Assembly: GCA_045577735.1 (NCBI GenBank)
Contig: JAZNIY010000017.1
Span: forward strand, 124,001 to 188,000
Length of the DNA stretch: 64,000 bases
Source: Stercoripulliclostridium_A sp045577735
GTDB taxonomy: Bacteria; Bacillota; Clostridia; Christensenellales; DTU072
Direction of reading: 5' to 3'
Shown: positions 41,650 through 49,381 of the stretch, in pieces
Numbering within the stretch: position 1 is the first letter of the stretch
How the letters are laid out: every line of letters starts with the position of its first letter
Made by a program: the position numbers and the translations under genes
The notes under the pieces: model-generated
What the model was told of the DNA's origin: nothing
Databases searched by the model: none
Seen by the model: the letters and a program-made list of their open reading frames with translations, nothing else

Positions 41650-41678
41650 TTGAAGTATTCGTGCGCGTGTGTTATAAT
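41650..41678 (+). promoter_or_regulatory. Promoter of the GH3 gene
   Basis: TTGAAG (41650-41655), a 17-base spacer containing GTGCGCGTGTGT, and TATAAT (41673-41678) lie 32 bases upstream of the start codon. Confidence 0.7.
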
Positions 41679-41710
41679 TATATTTAGCATTTTTATTAGG
41701 AGTTATCAAG

Positions 41711-44149
41711 ATGTCTTTCATTACTAAGATTATAGGCAAAATCGCACCCCTTGTTTCCGGCTCACTCTCCCAAAAAGAGTTGCGCTCCGACGTTATTCAC
41801 GGCGACCCCTTTGAAAACACCCCCGAACTTGCTAGGTTGGTTGCTGCAAACGGCATGGTACTTCTAAAAAACGATGGCATGCTTCCTATTAAAGACGAAA
41901 GCTTTGCTTTGTTTGGTAGAACGGCGCTAGACACTTTCTTCGTTGGTTACGGCTCCGGTGGTGACGTTCGTGCTCCCTATCGCGTTTCCATTCAAAAAGG
42001 CATTACCGATAACGGCAAATTGAATTATGATCGCGACCTTGCAAAAGTTTATGAAACTTGGTGCAATGCAAATCCCATCGATAATGGTTTTTGGGGACAT
42101 TGGCCTTGGAGATACGACGAGATGCCTCTTACCGACAATCTAGTAAAAAAGGCAAGAGAAAAATCGGAAAAAGCAGTTGTCGTAATAGGCAGAGCTGCCG
42201 GTGAGGATCGTGAAAACAAGCTAGAAAAGGGAAGCTTCTTCCTACACGATGAAGAAGTTGATATGCTTAATAAAATTACCGCTCACTTTGACAACGTTAT
42301 CGTACTGATGAACATCGGTAACGTTATCGACTTCTCTTGGATGGAAAAATACGGCGACAAAATCAAGGGTCTATTGCTAACTTGGCAAGGTGGTATGGAA
42401 ACGGGCAACGCCGTTGCTGACGTTCTCTCCGGAAAGGTATCTCCCGACGGCAAACTTCCCATGACCATTGCTAGAAATTATGAGGATTATCCCGGCAGTA
42501 GCGAATTCGGCAACAAGGACGCAAACTCCTACATTGAAGATATCTACGTTGGCTATCGTTACTTCGAAACCTTTAACCCCGACGCCGTTCTATATCCCTT
42601 TGGTTACGGCCTAGGATATGGCTCCTTCCGTAAAAATAAGATTGAAGTTGAAGACCATCACACCTATGTTAAACTACAAGTTGAGGTGGAAAACGTTGGC
42701 AATATCCCCGCTCGCGACACCGTACAAATTTATGCTAGTGCACCCCAAGGCAAGTTGGGCAAACCCGCAAAAGTGCTTGTAGGCTTTGCAAAAACCGGCC
42801 TCCTCGACGCAGGCAAAAAGGAAGACGTGGAAATTATTATACCTCTAAACGCACTCGCTTCTTACGATGACGTTGGCGCCGTTCAAAAGTCTGCTTACGT
42901 CCTAGAAAAGGGTGAGTATTCCTTGCTAGTCGGCTCCTCCGTGCGCGAAACCGAAAAGTTCTACACCTTCGTTTATGAAAGTGATTTGGTACTAGAGCAA
43001 CTAACCGAAGCCGGTAGCCCACAAGTAGGTTTTGAAAGGTATAAGCCAAGTTATGACGGCAACAAGTTTATAGTTTCCAAAGAGCAAGTACCAACAAGAA
43101 GTTACAGCTTGAAGCAAAGAATCCTTGATAATCTTCCCACCATAGAGGCTCCCTACACGGGTGACAAAGGTTACAAGTTGATTGACGTTAAGAACGGCAA
43201 GGTTTCCTTTGAAGATTTCCTAGCACAACTTAGCAACACCGAACTTGAAGCCATCTCTCGTGGTGACTACACTATGCACTCTAAGTTAGGTGCTCCCGGT
43301 AACGCAGGTGCTATGGCAGGCGTATTAAAGAGTTTGCGTAATAAGGGCGTTCCGGCCGTTATTACAAGCGATGGTCCCAGTGGTTTGCGCTTGAGTGCAG
43401 TTTGCACTTTGCTACCTATCGGCACCCTACTTTCCTCCACTTGGGATACTAAACTAGTGGAAAGTTTGTATGAAGTTGTCGGTAGAGAAATGCTAAAACA
43501 AGGTTCCGACATCCTACTTGGACCGGGCATGAACATTCATCGTAATCCCCTTTGTGGTAGAAACTTTGAGTACTACAGCGAAGACCCCGTGCTTACCGGC
43601 AAAATGGCTTGTGCTTTCGTAAACGGTATTCAAACGAACGGTGCTGCAGCCTGTCCCAAGCACTTTGCTTGCAACAACCAAGAAACTAATCGTAACCGTA
43701 ACGATAGCCGTTTGAGTGAAAGAGCACTTCGTGAAATATACCTAAAGGGCTTCGAAATTTGCATTAAAGAATCTTCACCCAAAACCCTAATGACTTCATA
43801 CAATAAAATAAACGGAGTATGGGGACATTACAACTATGACCTATGTACCACAATACTACGTGGCGAATGGGGGTTTGAGGGTATGGTTATGACCGACTGG
43901 TGGATGCAAAAGTCCCTTTCTCAAGAATTCCCCAACATCTCTGACCAAGCATATCGTGTAAGAGCACAAGTCGACGTCCTTATGCCCGGTGGCGGTAGAC
44001 TTCCCATCGCATTAAAGCGTCCCGACGGCACACTACTTCGCTCCCTCGGTCAAAAAGAGGGTATTACTCGTGGTGAACTATTGCGTACCGCTAAAAACGT
44101 GCTCACTCTTGCAATGGGCTCACCGGCGCTTGATAGATTAAACAAATAG
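41711..44149 (+). CDS. Glycoside hydrolase family 3 enzyme with inverted domain order
   Basis: GH3 enzymes remove beta-linked sugars from oligosaccharide ends. In this 812-residue protein the GH3 C-terminal domain comes first (residues about 35-290, with LVAANGMVLLKND and NVIVLMNIGNVIDFSW). A fibronectin III-like domain follows (about 315-430). The TIM-barrel catalytic domain is last (about 490-810), with DGPSGLR, KHFACNN and the nucleophile Asp in VMTDWW. This swapped order is known in some clostridial and ruminal beta-glucosidases. There is no signal peptide, so it acts on imported sugars. It has its own promoter and an AGGAG ribosome binding site with 8-base spacing. Confidence 0.9.
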   Translation: MSFITKIIGKIAPLVSGSLSQKELRSDVIHGDPFENTPELARLVAANGMVLLKNDGMLPIKDESFALFGRTALDTFFVGYGSGGDVRAPYRVSIQKGITDNGKLNYDRDLAKVYETWCNANPIDNGFWGHWPWRYDEMPLTDNLVKKAREKSEKAVVVIGRAAGEDRENKLEKGSFFLHDEEVDMLNKITAHFDNVIVLMNIGNVIDFSWMEKYGDKIKGLLLTWQGGMETGNAVADVLSGKVSPDGKLPMTIARNYEDYPGSSEFGNKDANSYIEDIYVGYRYFETFNPDAVLYPFGYGLGYGSFRKNKIEVEDHHTYVKLQVEVENVGNIPARDTVQIYASAPQGKLGKPAKVLVGFAKTGLLDAGKKEDVEIIIPLNALASYDDVGAVQKSAYVLEKGEYSLLVGSSVRETEKFYTFVYESDLVLEQLTEAGSPQVGFERYKPSYDGNKFIVSKEQVPTRSYSLKQRILDNLPTIEAPYTGDKGYKLIDVKNGKVSFEDFLAQLSNTELEAISRGDYTMHSKLGAPGNAGAMAGVLKSLRNKGVPAVITSDGPSGLRLSAVCTLLPIGTLLSSTWDTKLVESLYEVVGREMLKQGSDILLGPGMNIHRNPLCGRNFEYYSEDPVLTGKMACAFVNGIQTNGAAACPKHFACNNQETNRNRNDSRLSERALREIYLKGFEICIKESSPKTLMTSYNKINGVWGHYNYDLCTTILRGEWGFEGMVMTDWWMQKSLSQEFPNISDQAYRVRAQVDVLMPGGGRLPIALKRPDGTLLRSLGQKEGITRGELLRTAKNVLTLAMGSPALDRLNK

Positions 44150-44214
44150 GCGTCACTTGGCTTTAACTGCAAGCAAAATATTATAATAAACGTTTTTGGA
44201 GTTATAATATTATT

Positions 44215-45588
44215 ATGGAAAAGGTTAAAGGAAAGGTAATAAAAGATTATACGAAAGGGAATTTGCCAAAGCAGATTCTCCTTTTTTCTATCCCTTTTAT
44301 GCTTTCCAACGCCCTTCAAGTACTCTTTTCCATAATAGATATGATAGTCGTTGGCAAGGTAATTGGGCCAAGTGGCCTTAGTGCCGTATCTACAGCCAGC
44401 CATATAGTCACCTTTATGACGATGATTTGCCTGGGCTTTTCAACGGGTGGGCAGGTTTATATTGCACAACTTATAGGCGCCGATAAAAAAGAAGATCTCA
44501 ATAAGGCAATAGGTACCCTATTTACCTTTACTATAATTCTAGCCGTCGTTATGACTGCTATAGGTCTTTCGCTCGCTACCCCCATTTTAAAACTTATGAA
44601 AACACCCACCGAAGCCTTTGACGATGCAGTTAAGTATCTGCTCATTTGCTCGGGTGGGATATTCTTCACCTTTGGCTACAATTGCATTAGTGCAATTTTA
44701 AGGGGCATGGGCAATAGCACTCAACCCTTTGTATACATTGTAATCGCAGCGGTTATAAACGTTGTCCTCGACATACTCTTCGTGCCAGTTTTAGGCATGG
44801 GTGTAGCGGGTGCAGCGCTGGCAACAATTATTGGCCAAGGAGTTTCTTTCATAATATCCATAATATATTTGTTCATAAAAAGAGCCTCTTTTGGCTTCGA
44901 TTTTAAACCAAAGTCATTCATTCCCAACAAAAACTCGGCAAAAGTGCTAATAAAATTGGGTATACCCTTCTCTCTAAGAAGTGGCGCCGTTAACGTTTCT
45001 ATGCTCTTTGTCACAAGCCTAGTAAACGGCCTCGGTCTTGCTCCAAGCGCCGTCTTTGGCGTAGGACTAAAAGTCGATGATATGGTAAGAAAAATATCTA
45101 TTGGCGTCAACTACTCGGTATCCACCTTTGTGGGACAAAACTTTGCTGCAAAAGAATTGGATCGCACTAAAAAATCGGTATACTGGGGCTGGATCTATAG
45201 TTTCTTAATCTATCTTGTATTCCTAGTGGTATATCTTGTTGACGTTGAAGGCTTATTCAAGTTGTTTACTAGCGATAAAGAGGTGCTCGCTCTTGCTCCC
45301 ACCTTCGTTAAAGCAATTTTGGTAAGCTTCCCCGCCATGATAATTATGCGTGGCACGAATGGTTTCATACAAGGCATAGGTAACTCCAATTTGAGTATGA
45401 TATTCTCCCTCTTGGACGGCTTCATTTTGCGAGTTGGCCTTTCATATCTGCTTGGCAACGTGCTAGGGCTGGGGTTGTTTGGTCTTTTCTTGGGATATGG
45501 TCTCGCTGCTTACGGCACGGCAATCCCCGGCATGATATATTTCTTCTTTGGAAAATGGAAAAATGCCCACTTTTTAGATAATTTATAG
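44215..45588 (+). CDS. MATE family efflux transporter
   Basis: The 457-residue protein has 12 hydrophobic helices in two halves and MATE-type features, including the early LPKQILLFSIPFMLSN, an IDMIVVGKVIGPSGLSAVS segment, and NAILRG-like turns (SAILRGMGNSTQP). MATE proteins export cationic drugs or metabolites using sodium or proton gradients. The ATG at 44215 has TATAAT only six bases upstream and a GGAG 13 bases upstream, so the start and its ribosome binding site are not ideal. It runs in the same direction as gerAA, 33 bases ahead, with no terminator between them. Confidence 0.92.
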   Translation: MEKVKGKVIKDYTKGNLPKQILLFSIPFMLSNALQVLFSIIDMIVVGKVIGPSGLSAVSTASHIVTFMTMICLGFSTGGQVYIAQLIGADKKEDLNKAIGTLFTFTIILAVVMTAIGLSLATPILKLMKTPTEAFDDAVKYLLICSGGIFFTFGYNCISAILRGMGNSTQPFVYIVIAAVINVVLDILFVPVLGMGVAGAALATIIGQGVSFIISIIYLFIKRASFGFDFKPKSFIPNKNSAKVLIKLGIPFSLRSGAVNVSMLFVTSLVNGLGLAPSAVFGVGLKVDDMVRKISIGVNYSVSTFVGQNFAAKELDRTKKSVYWGWIYSFLIYLVFLVVYLVDVEGLFKLFTSDKEVLALAPTFVKAILVSFPAMIIMRGTNGFIQGIGNSNLSMIFSLLDGFILRVGLSYLLGNVLGLGLFGLFLGYGLAAYGTAIPGMIYFFFGKWKNAHFLDNL

Positions 45589-45621
45589 AATTAAATTCCA
45601 CTTTTTGGCAACAATCTAGGT

Positions 45622-47061
45622 ATGATTGTGCTTGAAAACGAAATCAAAAAAATTAAAAAAGCTTTGAATTACACTTCCGATCTCGTGGAAAGACGTTTTT
45701 CCATTGAGGGAAGAAAGGTGGCTTTAATCTATCTTGACGGGATGATAGACGTCAAAACCGTAGACCTCGGCTTGGTAGAGCCCCTCCTTTCTAATGGTAG
45801 CATGGTAAAAGACGATATCTCTATGCTTGAAGGCGTTGTGGAAACCAGCGAAAAACTAGAGTTTTTTACCGATCGCAAACAAGCCCTCGAAAAAGTTCTT
45901 ACCGGCAGTAGTTTAATTATTTTTGACGGCGCAAACGGATACGCCGTTTGTTCTGCACAAGGATTTTTATCGCGCCCCATAATGGAGCCTCCTGTTTCCA
46001 GCGTAATCAAGGGTCCTCGCGAAGGTTTTACCGAAAGTTTTAAGACAAACGTCACCCTCATTAGGCGTAGGTTTCCAAACGGCAATCTAGTTTTCAAATC
46101 TTTCACCGTTGGCAAATATTCCAAAACTCATATTGAACTTTGCTACGTAAAAGGAATTGCAAACAAACGCGTTGTCAAAGAAATCGAACAGAAAATAAAG
46201 AAAATCAACATTGACGGCATAATAGATTCTTCTTACGTTGCCAAGTTACTGGAAGAGAGAAAATACTCTTTATTCAAGCAAACCGGCTCCACCGAAAAGC
46301 CCGATATTTTGGCAACCAAACTTTTGGATGGTAGAGTTGCAATCATAGTAGACGGCTCTCCAACGGTCCTTACGCTACCTTTTATGATAATAGAGGACTT
46401 CTATGATAGTGAAGATTACTATAGAAGGCCCATTCGCACCTCGGTCATACGAATAATGCGCCTACTTGGTGTGTTCTTTGCCATATTCTTACCCGGAATG
46501 TTCGTTGCATTCCAATCGCACCAATACCAACTGCTTCCTCTAAAACTCCTTGTCACCATAATTAATAGTACGACGGGCATTCCTTTTAGCCCGGTAACCG
46601 AAATGTTGATTGCCCTAGTGCTTTTTGAAGTGCTGGGCGAAGCAAGCGTGCGTATGCCACGCTTTCTTGGTATGGCTATGAGTGTCGTAGGGGGCATAAT
46701 ACTAGGCGAAACGGCAGTAAATGCAGGCCTCCTCTCCACCATTACCGTCCTTATTACCGCTCTTTCCAGCATAGGGCTTTACGCCATTCCAGACGAAGTC
46801 GGCACCTTTAGCGTCATTCGTCTCATATTGGTTTTTGTGGGCGCAAGCCTCGGCACCTATGGCGTTTTAATGGTTTCCATCGTCATTTGCGTTTACGTTT
46901 CGTGCATGGAAAGTTACGGCGTACCCTACCTTGCACCATTTGCTCCACTCGTACCAAAAGACCTCAAAAACAGCATAATAAAACTCTCTATGGTGGATAT
47001 TCCCTATCGCACTACCTCTATGGGATTAAAAAACAAAACTAGGCTGAGATATGGAAAATAG
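45622..47061 (+). CDS. gerAA: Spore germinant receptor GerA-type A subunit
   Basis: The 479-residue protein is a GerA family A subunit. A hydrophilic N-terminal domain (residues about 1-265) includes the GPREGFTESFKTNVTLIRRR block, which is very typical. A membrane domain with about five helices spans 270-430, including VTEMLIALVLFEVLGEASVRMPR. It sits in the spore inner membrane and senses nutrient germinants with the B and C subunits. No good ribosome binding site precedes ATG 45622; an in-frame GTG at 45628 has AGG at suitable spacing. The end overlaps gerAB by 11 bases. Confidence 0.94.
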   Translation: MIVLENEIKKIKKALNYTSDLVERRFSIEGRKVALIYLDGMIDVKTVDLGLVEPLLSNGSMVKDDISMLEGVVETSEKLEFFTDRKQALEKVLTGSSLIIFDGANGYAVCSAQGFLSRPIMEPPVSSVIKGPREGFTESFKTNVTLIRRRFPNGNLVFKSFTVGKYSKTHIELCYVKGIANKRVVKEIEQKIKKINIDGIIDSSYVAKLLEERKYSLFKQTGSTEKPDILATKLLDGRVAIIVDGSPTVLTLPFMIIEDFYDSEDYYRRPIRTSVIRIMRLLGVFFAIFLPGMFVAFQSHQYQLLPLKLLVTIINSTTGIPFSPVTEMLIALVLFEVLGEASVRMPRFLGMAMSVVGGIILGETAVNAGLLSTITVLITALSSIGLYAIPDEVGTFSVIRLILVFVGASLGTYGVLMVSIVICVYVSCMESYGVPYLAPFAPLVPKDLKNSIIKLSMVDIPYRTTSMGLKNKTRLRYGK

Positions 47062-48163
47062 TTACATCACAAAAAGACAATACTCTTTGCTCGTGTTTTT
47101 CGTGCCCCTCGTTTTTAAGTTTTCCGTCCTGCCAAGCATAATTTTTCTCGATGCGGGACGAGATATTTGGATAACGATGGCTCTCATTATGTTTACCGAG
47201 TTAGCACAGCTTGCCCTAATAATAAAAGTTGATAAAATGGGTGGCCTTTCTGCCGTTCGCGAAAAATATGGTAACGTTGCGTACTATCTACTTACGGTTC
47301 CCATTGCGCTTGTTTTGGTTCTTAAAGCTTCGGTTTATACCTCGGAAACAACCTCCTATGCAAACAGCTATTTATTCTACAATATTACCACCAGAGGGGT
47401 AGGTATAATCGTAATTATAGTTGCCTCATACATTGCCGTTAAAGGCGCAAAAGGGCTTGGGCGACTGGTAGAACAACTAACCTGGCTTATTCCCGTTGCC
47501 ATAATAATAGGCCTGCTGTTTGGTAAACTAAAATTAAAGCCGGAAAACGTTCTTCCTATTGGCGCAATAGGGCTTTCGCCCATCGCGACCTCTTTTGACA
47601 ACGTGCTGTTTTGGACGCTTGACTTTTCACCCATGCTCTTCCTTAAAACCTGCGAAGACGTGGAACTCCCTAAACGCAAAAGGTCGCGCTTCCCTTGGCT
47701 ACCCGTCCTCTCCGTGTCATCTGCCCTCTTTATGATTGCACTCTACCTTTTGTACGTTATGAATTATGGTCAAGCAGGACACCTTGTCAACACAGCCTTT
47801 TCCTCTCTGGGCGCATTCAACGTTGTCAACACCGAAATAGGTTCCATTGACTGGCCGGCTATTACGCTGTGGCTCTCCATTGCAATAATATCACTTGCGC
47901 TAAAACTCTTTGGCGTTGGAAAGGTACTATCCAATACAAAAATCCCTTTCCCTATTGCCGTTGGAATGGTTGCCGTAGTTGTAGTGGTGCTTGGTCAATA
48001 TGCCTTTTATAATTTGGAGCGCGCCTATGAGTTTGCAACCTCATTCGTGAGATACGTTATCATCGCGATAGAGTTACTCGTCCCCTTCGTTGCCTATATC
48101 CTACTTGACTTGAAAGAAAGAAAAAAATATAAGGAGCGTGCCCATCTTGAAGCGACAGTATAA
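47051..48163 (+). CDS. gerAB: Spore germinant receptor GerA-type B subunit
   Basis: The 370-residue protein has about ten hydrophobic helices and the GerAB/APC-superfamily style opening SYITKRQYSLLVFFVPLV, with later LSPIATSFDNVLFWT. The B subunit is the germinant-binding, transporter-like part. It overlaps gerAA by 11 bases and gerAC by 17 to 26 bases depending on the latter's start, so the three are translationally coupled. Length is usual for the family. Confidence 0.94.
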   Translation: MENSYITKRQYSLLVFFVPLVFKFSVLPSIIFLDAGRDIWITMALIMFTELAQLALIIKVDKMGGLSAVREKYGNVAYYLLTVPIALVLVLKASVYTSETTSYANSYLFYNITTRGVGIIVIIVASYIAVKGAKGLGRLVEQLTWLIPVAIIIGLLFGKLKLKPENVLPIGAIGLSPIATSFDNVLFWTLDFSPMLFLKTCEDVELPKRKRSRFPWLPVLSVSSALFMIALYLLYVMNYGQAGHLVNTAFSSLGAFNVVNTEIGSIDWPAITLWLSIAIISLALKLFGVGKVLSNTKIPFPIAVGMVAVVVVVLGQYAFYNLERAYEFATSFVRYVIIAIELLVPFVAYILLDLKERKKYKERAHLEATV

Positions 48164-49295
48164 ATGGATTGCTTTTTTAATATGCTTTATTTTGATGTTT
48201 GCACTCGGCGTGGAAATTACTCCTTTGTCCGAGCGCGCCATTGTTGCCGGGCTGGGAATTGACTACGAAAACGGCTTCTTCACCGTATCCGCTCAAATCT
48301 TGCTACCGTCGTCAGACGATAGCAAGACTAGTAACATTGTCGTTTCTTCAGCCGAGGGTAAAACAATAGGAGAAGCCCTTGCAAAAATAAGTTCGGAGAG
48401 TAGTATGCTGGTTGCAACTAGCCATTGCAACCTAGTTCTTCTTGGTGAAAGCACGTTAAACGGGAACGCTTATTCCTCCCTAGATTACATGATTAGAAAC
48501 GCCTACCTTAGCGAAAACGCACTAATCCTAACAACGGAGGGAAGCGCAAAAGATATTCTTAACGCAAAGACGGCATACTCCGACATGACCTCTTTTTACA
48601 TTCAACGCGAGCTTATGGTTTACGGCAATTATAAAGAAGCCGTTCATCGCAATATTAAAGAGTATCTTTCTTCCTACTATACCGAAAATTCGGCAAATTG
48701 GCTAACTAAAGTCAGAAAAATAGAAACCGAAAAACCTCAAACCGGTGGTTCAACAAGTGCCGGTTCAAGTTCGGGGAGCGGAAGTGACGACAAAGTCTAC
48801 GTTCTCGATTTTGCAAGGTGCGCCATCATAAAGGGTGACAACTACGTCTTTGACGGCGACGAGGACGTCATTAGTGGAATCAACCTTATTACTTCCAAAA
48901 TCGACAAAGGTGACGTTGTAATAACGGATGGAGATTATACCTATTGCTTCTACATTTTGAAAAGCCAAGGGGACCTTTCGTACGATCCGCAAAGTCTGAC
49001 GACAAATGCAAAACTTAAGGTAAACGTTTTGTTAAAAGAAATTATATCTTCTGACAAAGCCACCTCTTTTTCCGTTGTCGACGTGGAACCTAATGAAAAA
49101 ATCGACTCTCTTCTTAAAGACTACTTTAACGGAGTAGTAACCACTGCATTTGAAGAATGTCGCAACCATGACGTGGATATTTTTGACCTATACGGTGGTT
49201 ATTATGGGCAAATGGGCAAAAAGTGGAAAGAGAAGAGTGAGGATTATCTTAACAAAACCACTTTTAAAGTGGAAACAAAAGTTACCTATTATTAA
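48147..49295 (+). CDS. gerAC: Spore germinant receptor GerA-type C subunit without a lipobox
   Basis: The 382-residue protein is a GerAC homologue by position and by the diagnostic ERAIVAGLGIDYENGFFTVSAQ-like N-terminal block (residues about 28-49). The usual lipobox Cys is missing: the hydrophobic segment ends MFALGVEITPLS with no Cys at the cleavage point. The single Cys16 is inside the hydrophobic core and lacks lipobox context. It may be anchored by an uncleaved helix. A TTG at 48147 is preferred because AAGGAG lies 10 bases upstream; the GTG at 48138 is one base from it. A Gly/Ser-rich linker occurs near residues 200-215. Confidence 0.88.
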   Translation: MKRQYKWIAFLICFILMFALGVEITPLSERAIVAGLGIDYENGFFTVSAQILLPSSDDSKTSNIVVSSAEGKTIGEALAKISSESSMLVATSHCNLVLLGESTLNGNAYSSLDYMIRNAYLSENALILTTEGSAKDILNAKTAYSDMTSFYIQRELMVYGNYKEAVHRNIKEYLSSYYTENSANWLTKVRKIETEKPQTGGSTSAGSSSGSGSDDKVYVLDFARCAIIKGDNYVFDGDEDVISGINLITSKIDKGDVVITDGDYTYCFYILKSQGDLSYDPQSLTTNAKLKVNVLLKEIISSDKATSFSVVDVEPNEKIDSLLKDYFNGVVTTAFEECRNHDVDIFDLYGGYYGQMGKKWKEKSEDYLNKTTFKVETKVTYY

Positions 49296-49322
49296 ACGTG
49301 AGCGCACGCGCATTTTTAGGTA

Positions 49323-49351
49323 TTGCATTCAAAGAATCTTTATGTTATACT
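49323..49351 (+). promoter_or_regulatory. Promoter of the GPH transporter operon
   Basis: TTGCAT (49323-49328), a 17-base spacer and TATACT (49346-49351) lie 30 bases upstream of the transporter's ATG. A GC-rich GTGAGCGCACGCGC word at 49298-49311 lies upstream. Confidence 0.6.
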
Positions 49352-49381
49352 AATAAATAGTATAATTGGAGAAGTTTGCAC

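Noticed and set aside
44181..44215. Leaderless MATE transcript as a third firm example
   Set aside because: TATAAT has the same six-base spacing, but no credible -35 box lies 16-18 bases upstream, and a GGAG exists, so it is kept only as a possibility.
49296..49322. Terminator of the gerA operon in the GTGAGCGCACGCGCATTTTT stretch
   Set aside because: Only a 4-bp stem (CGTG/CACG) can form before the T run, too weak to call a terminator.
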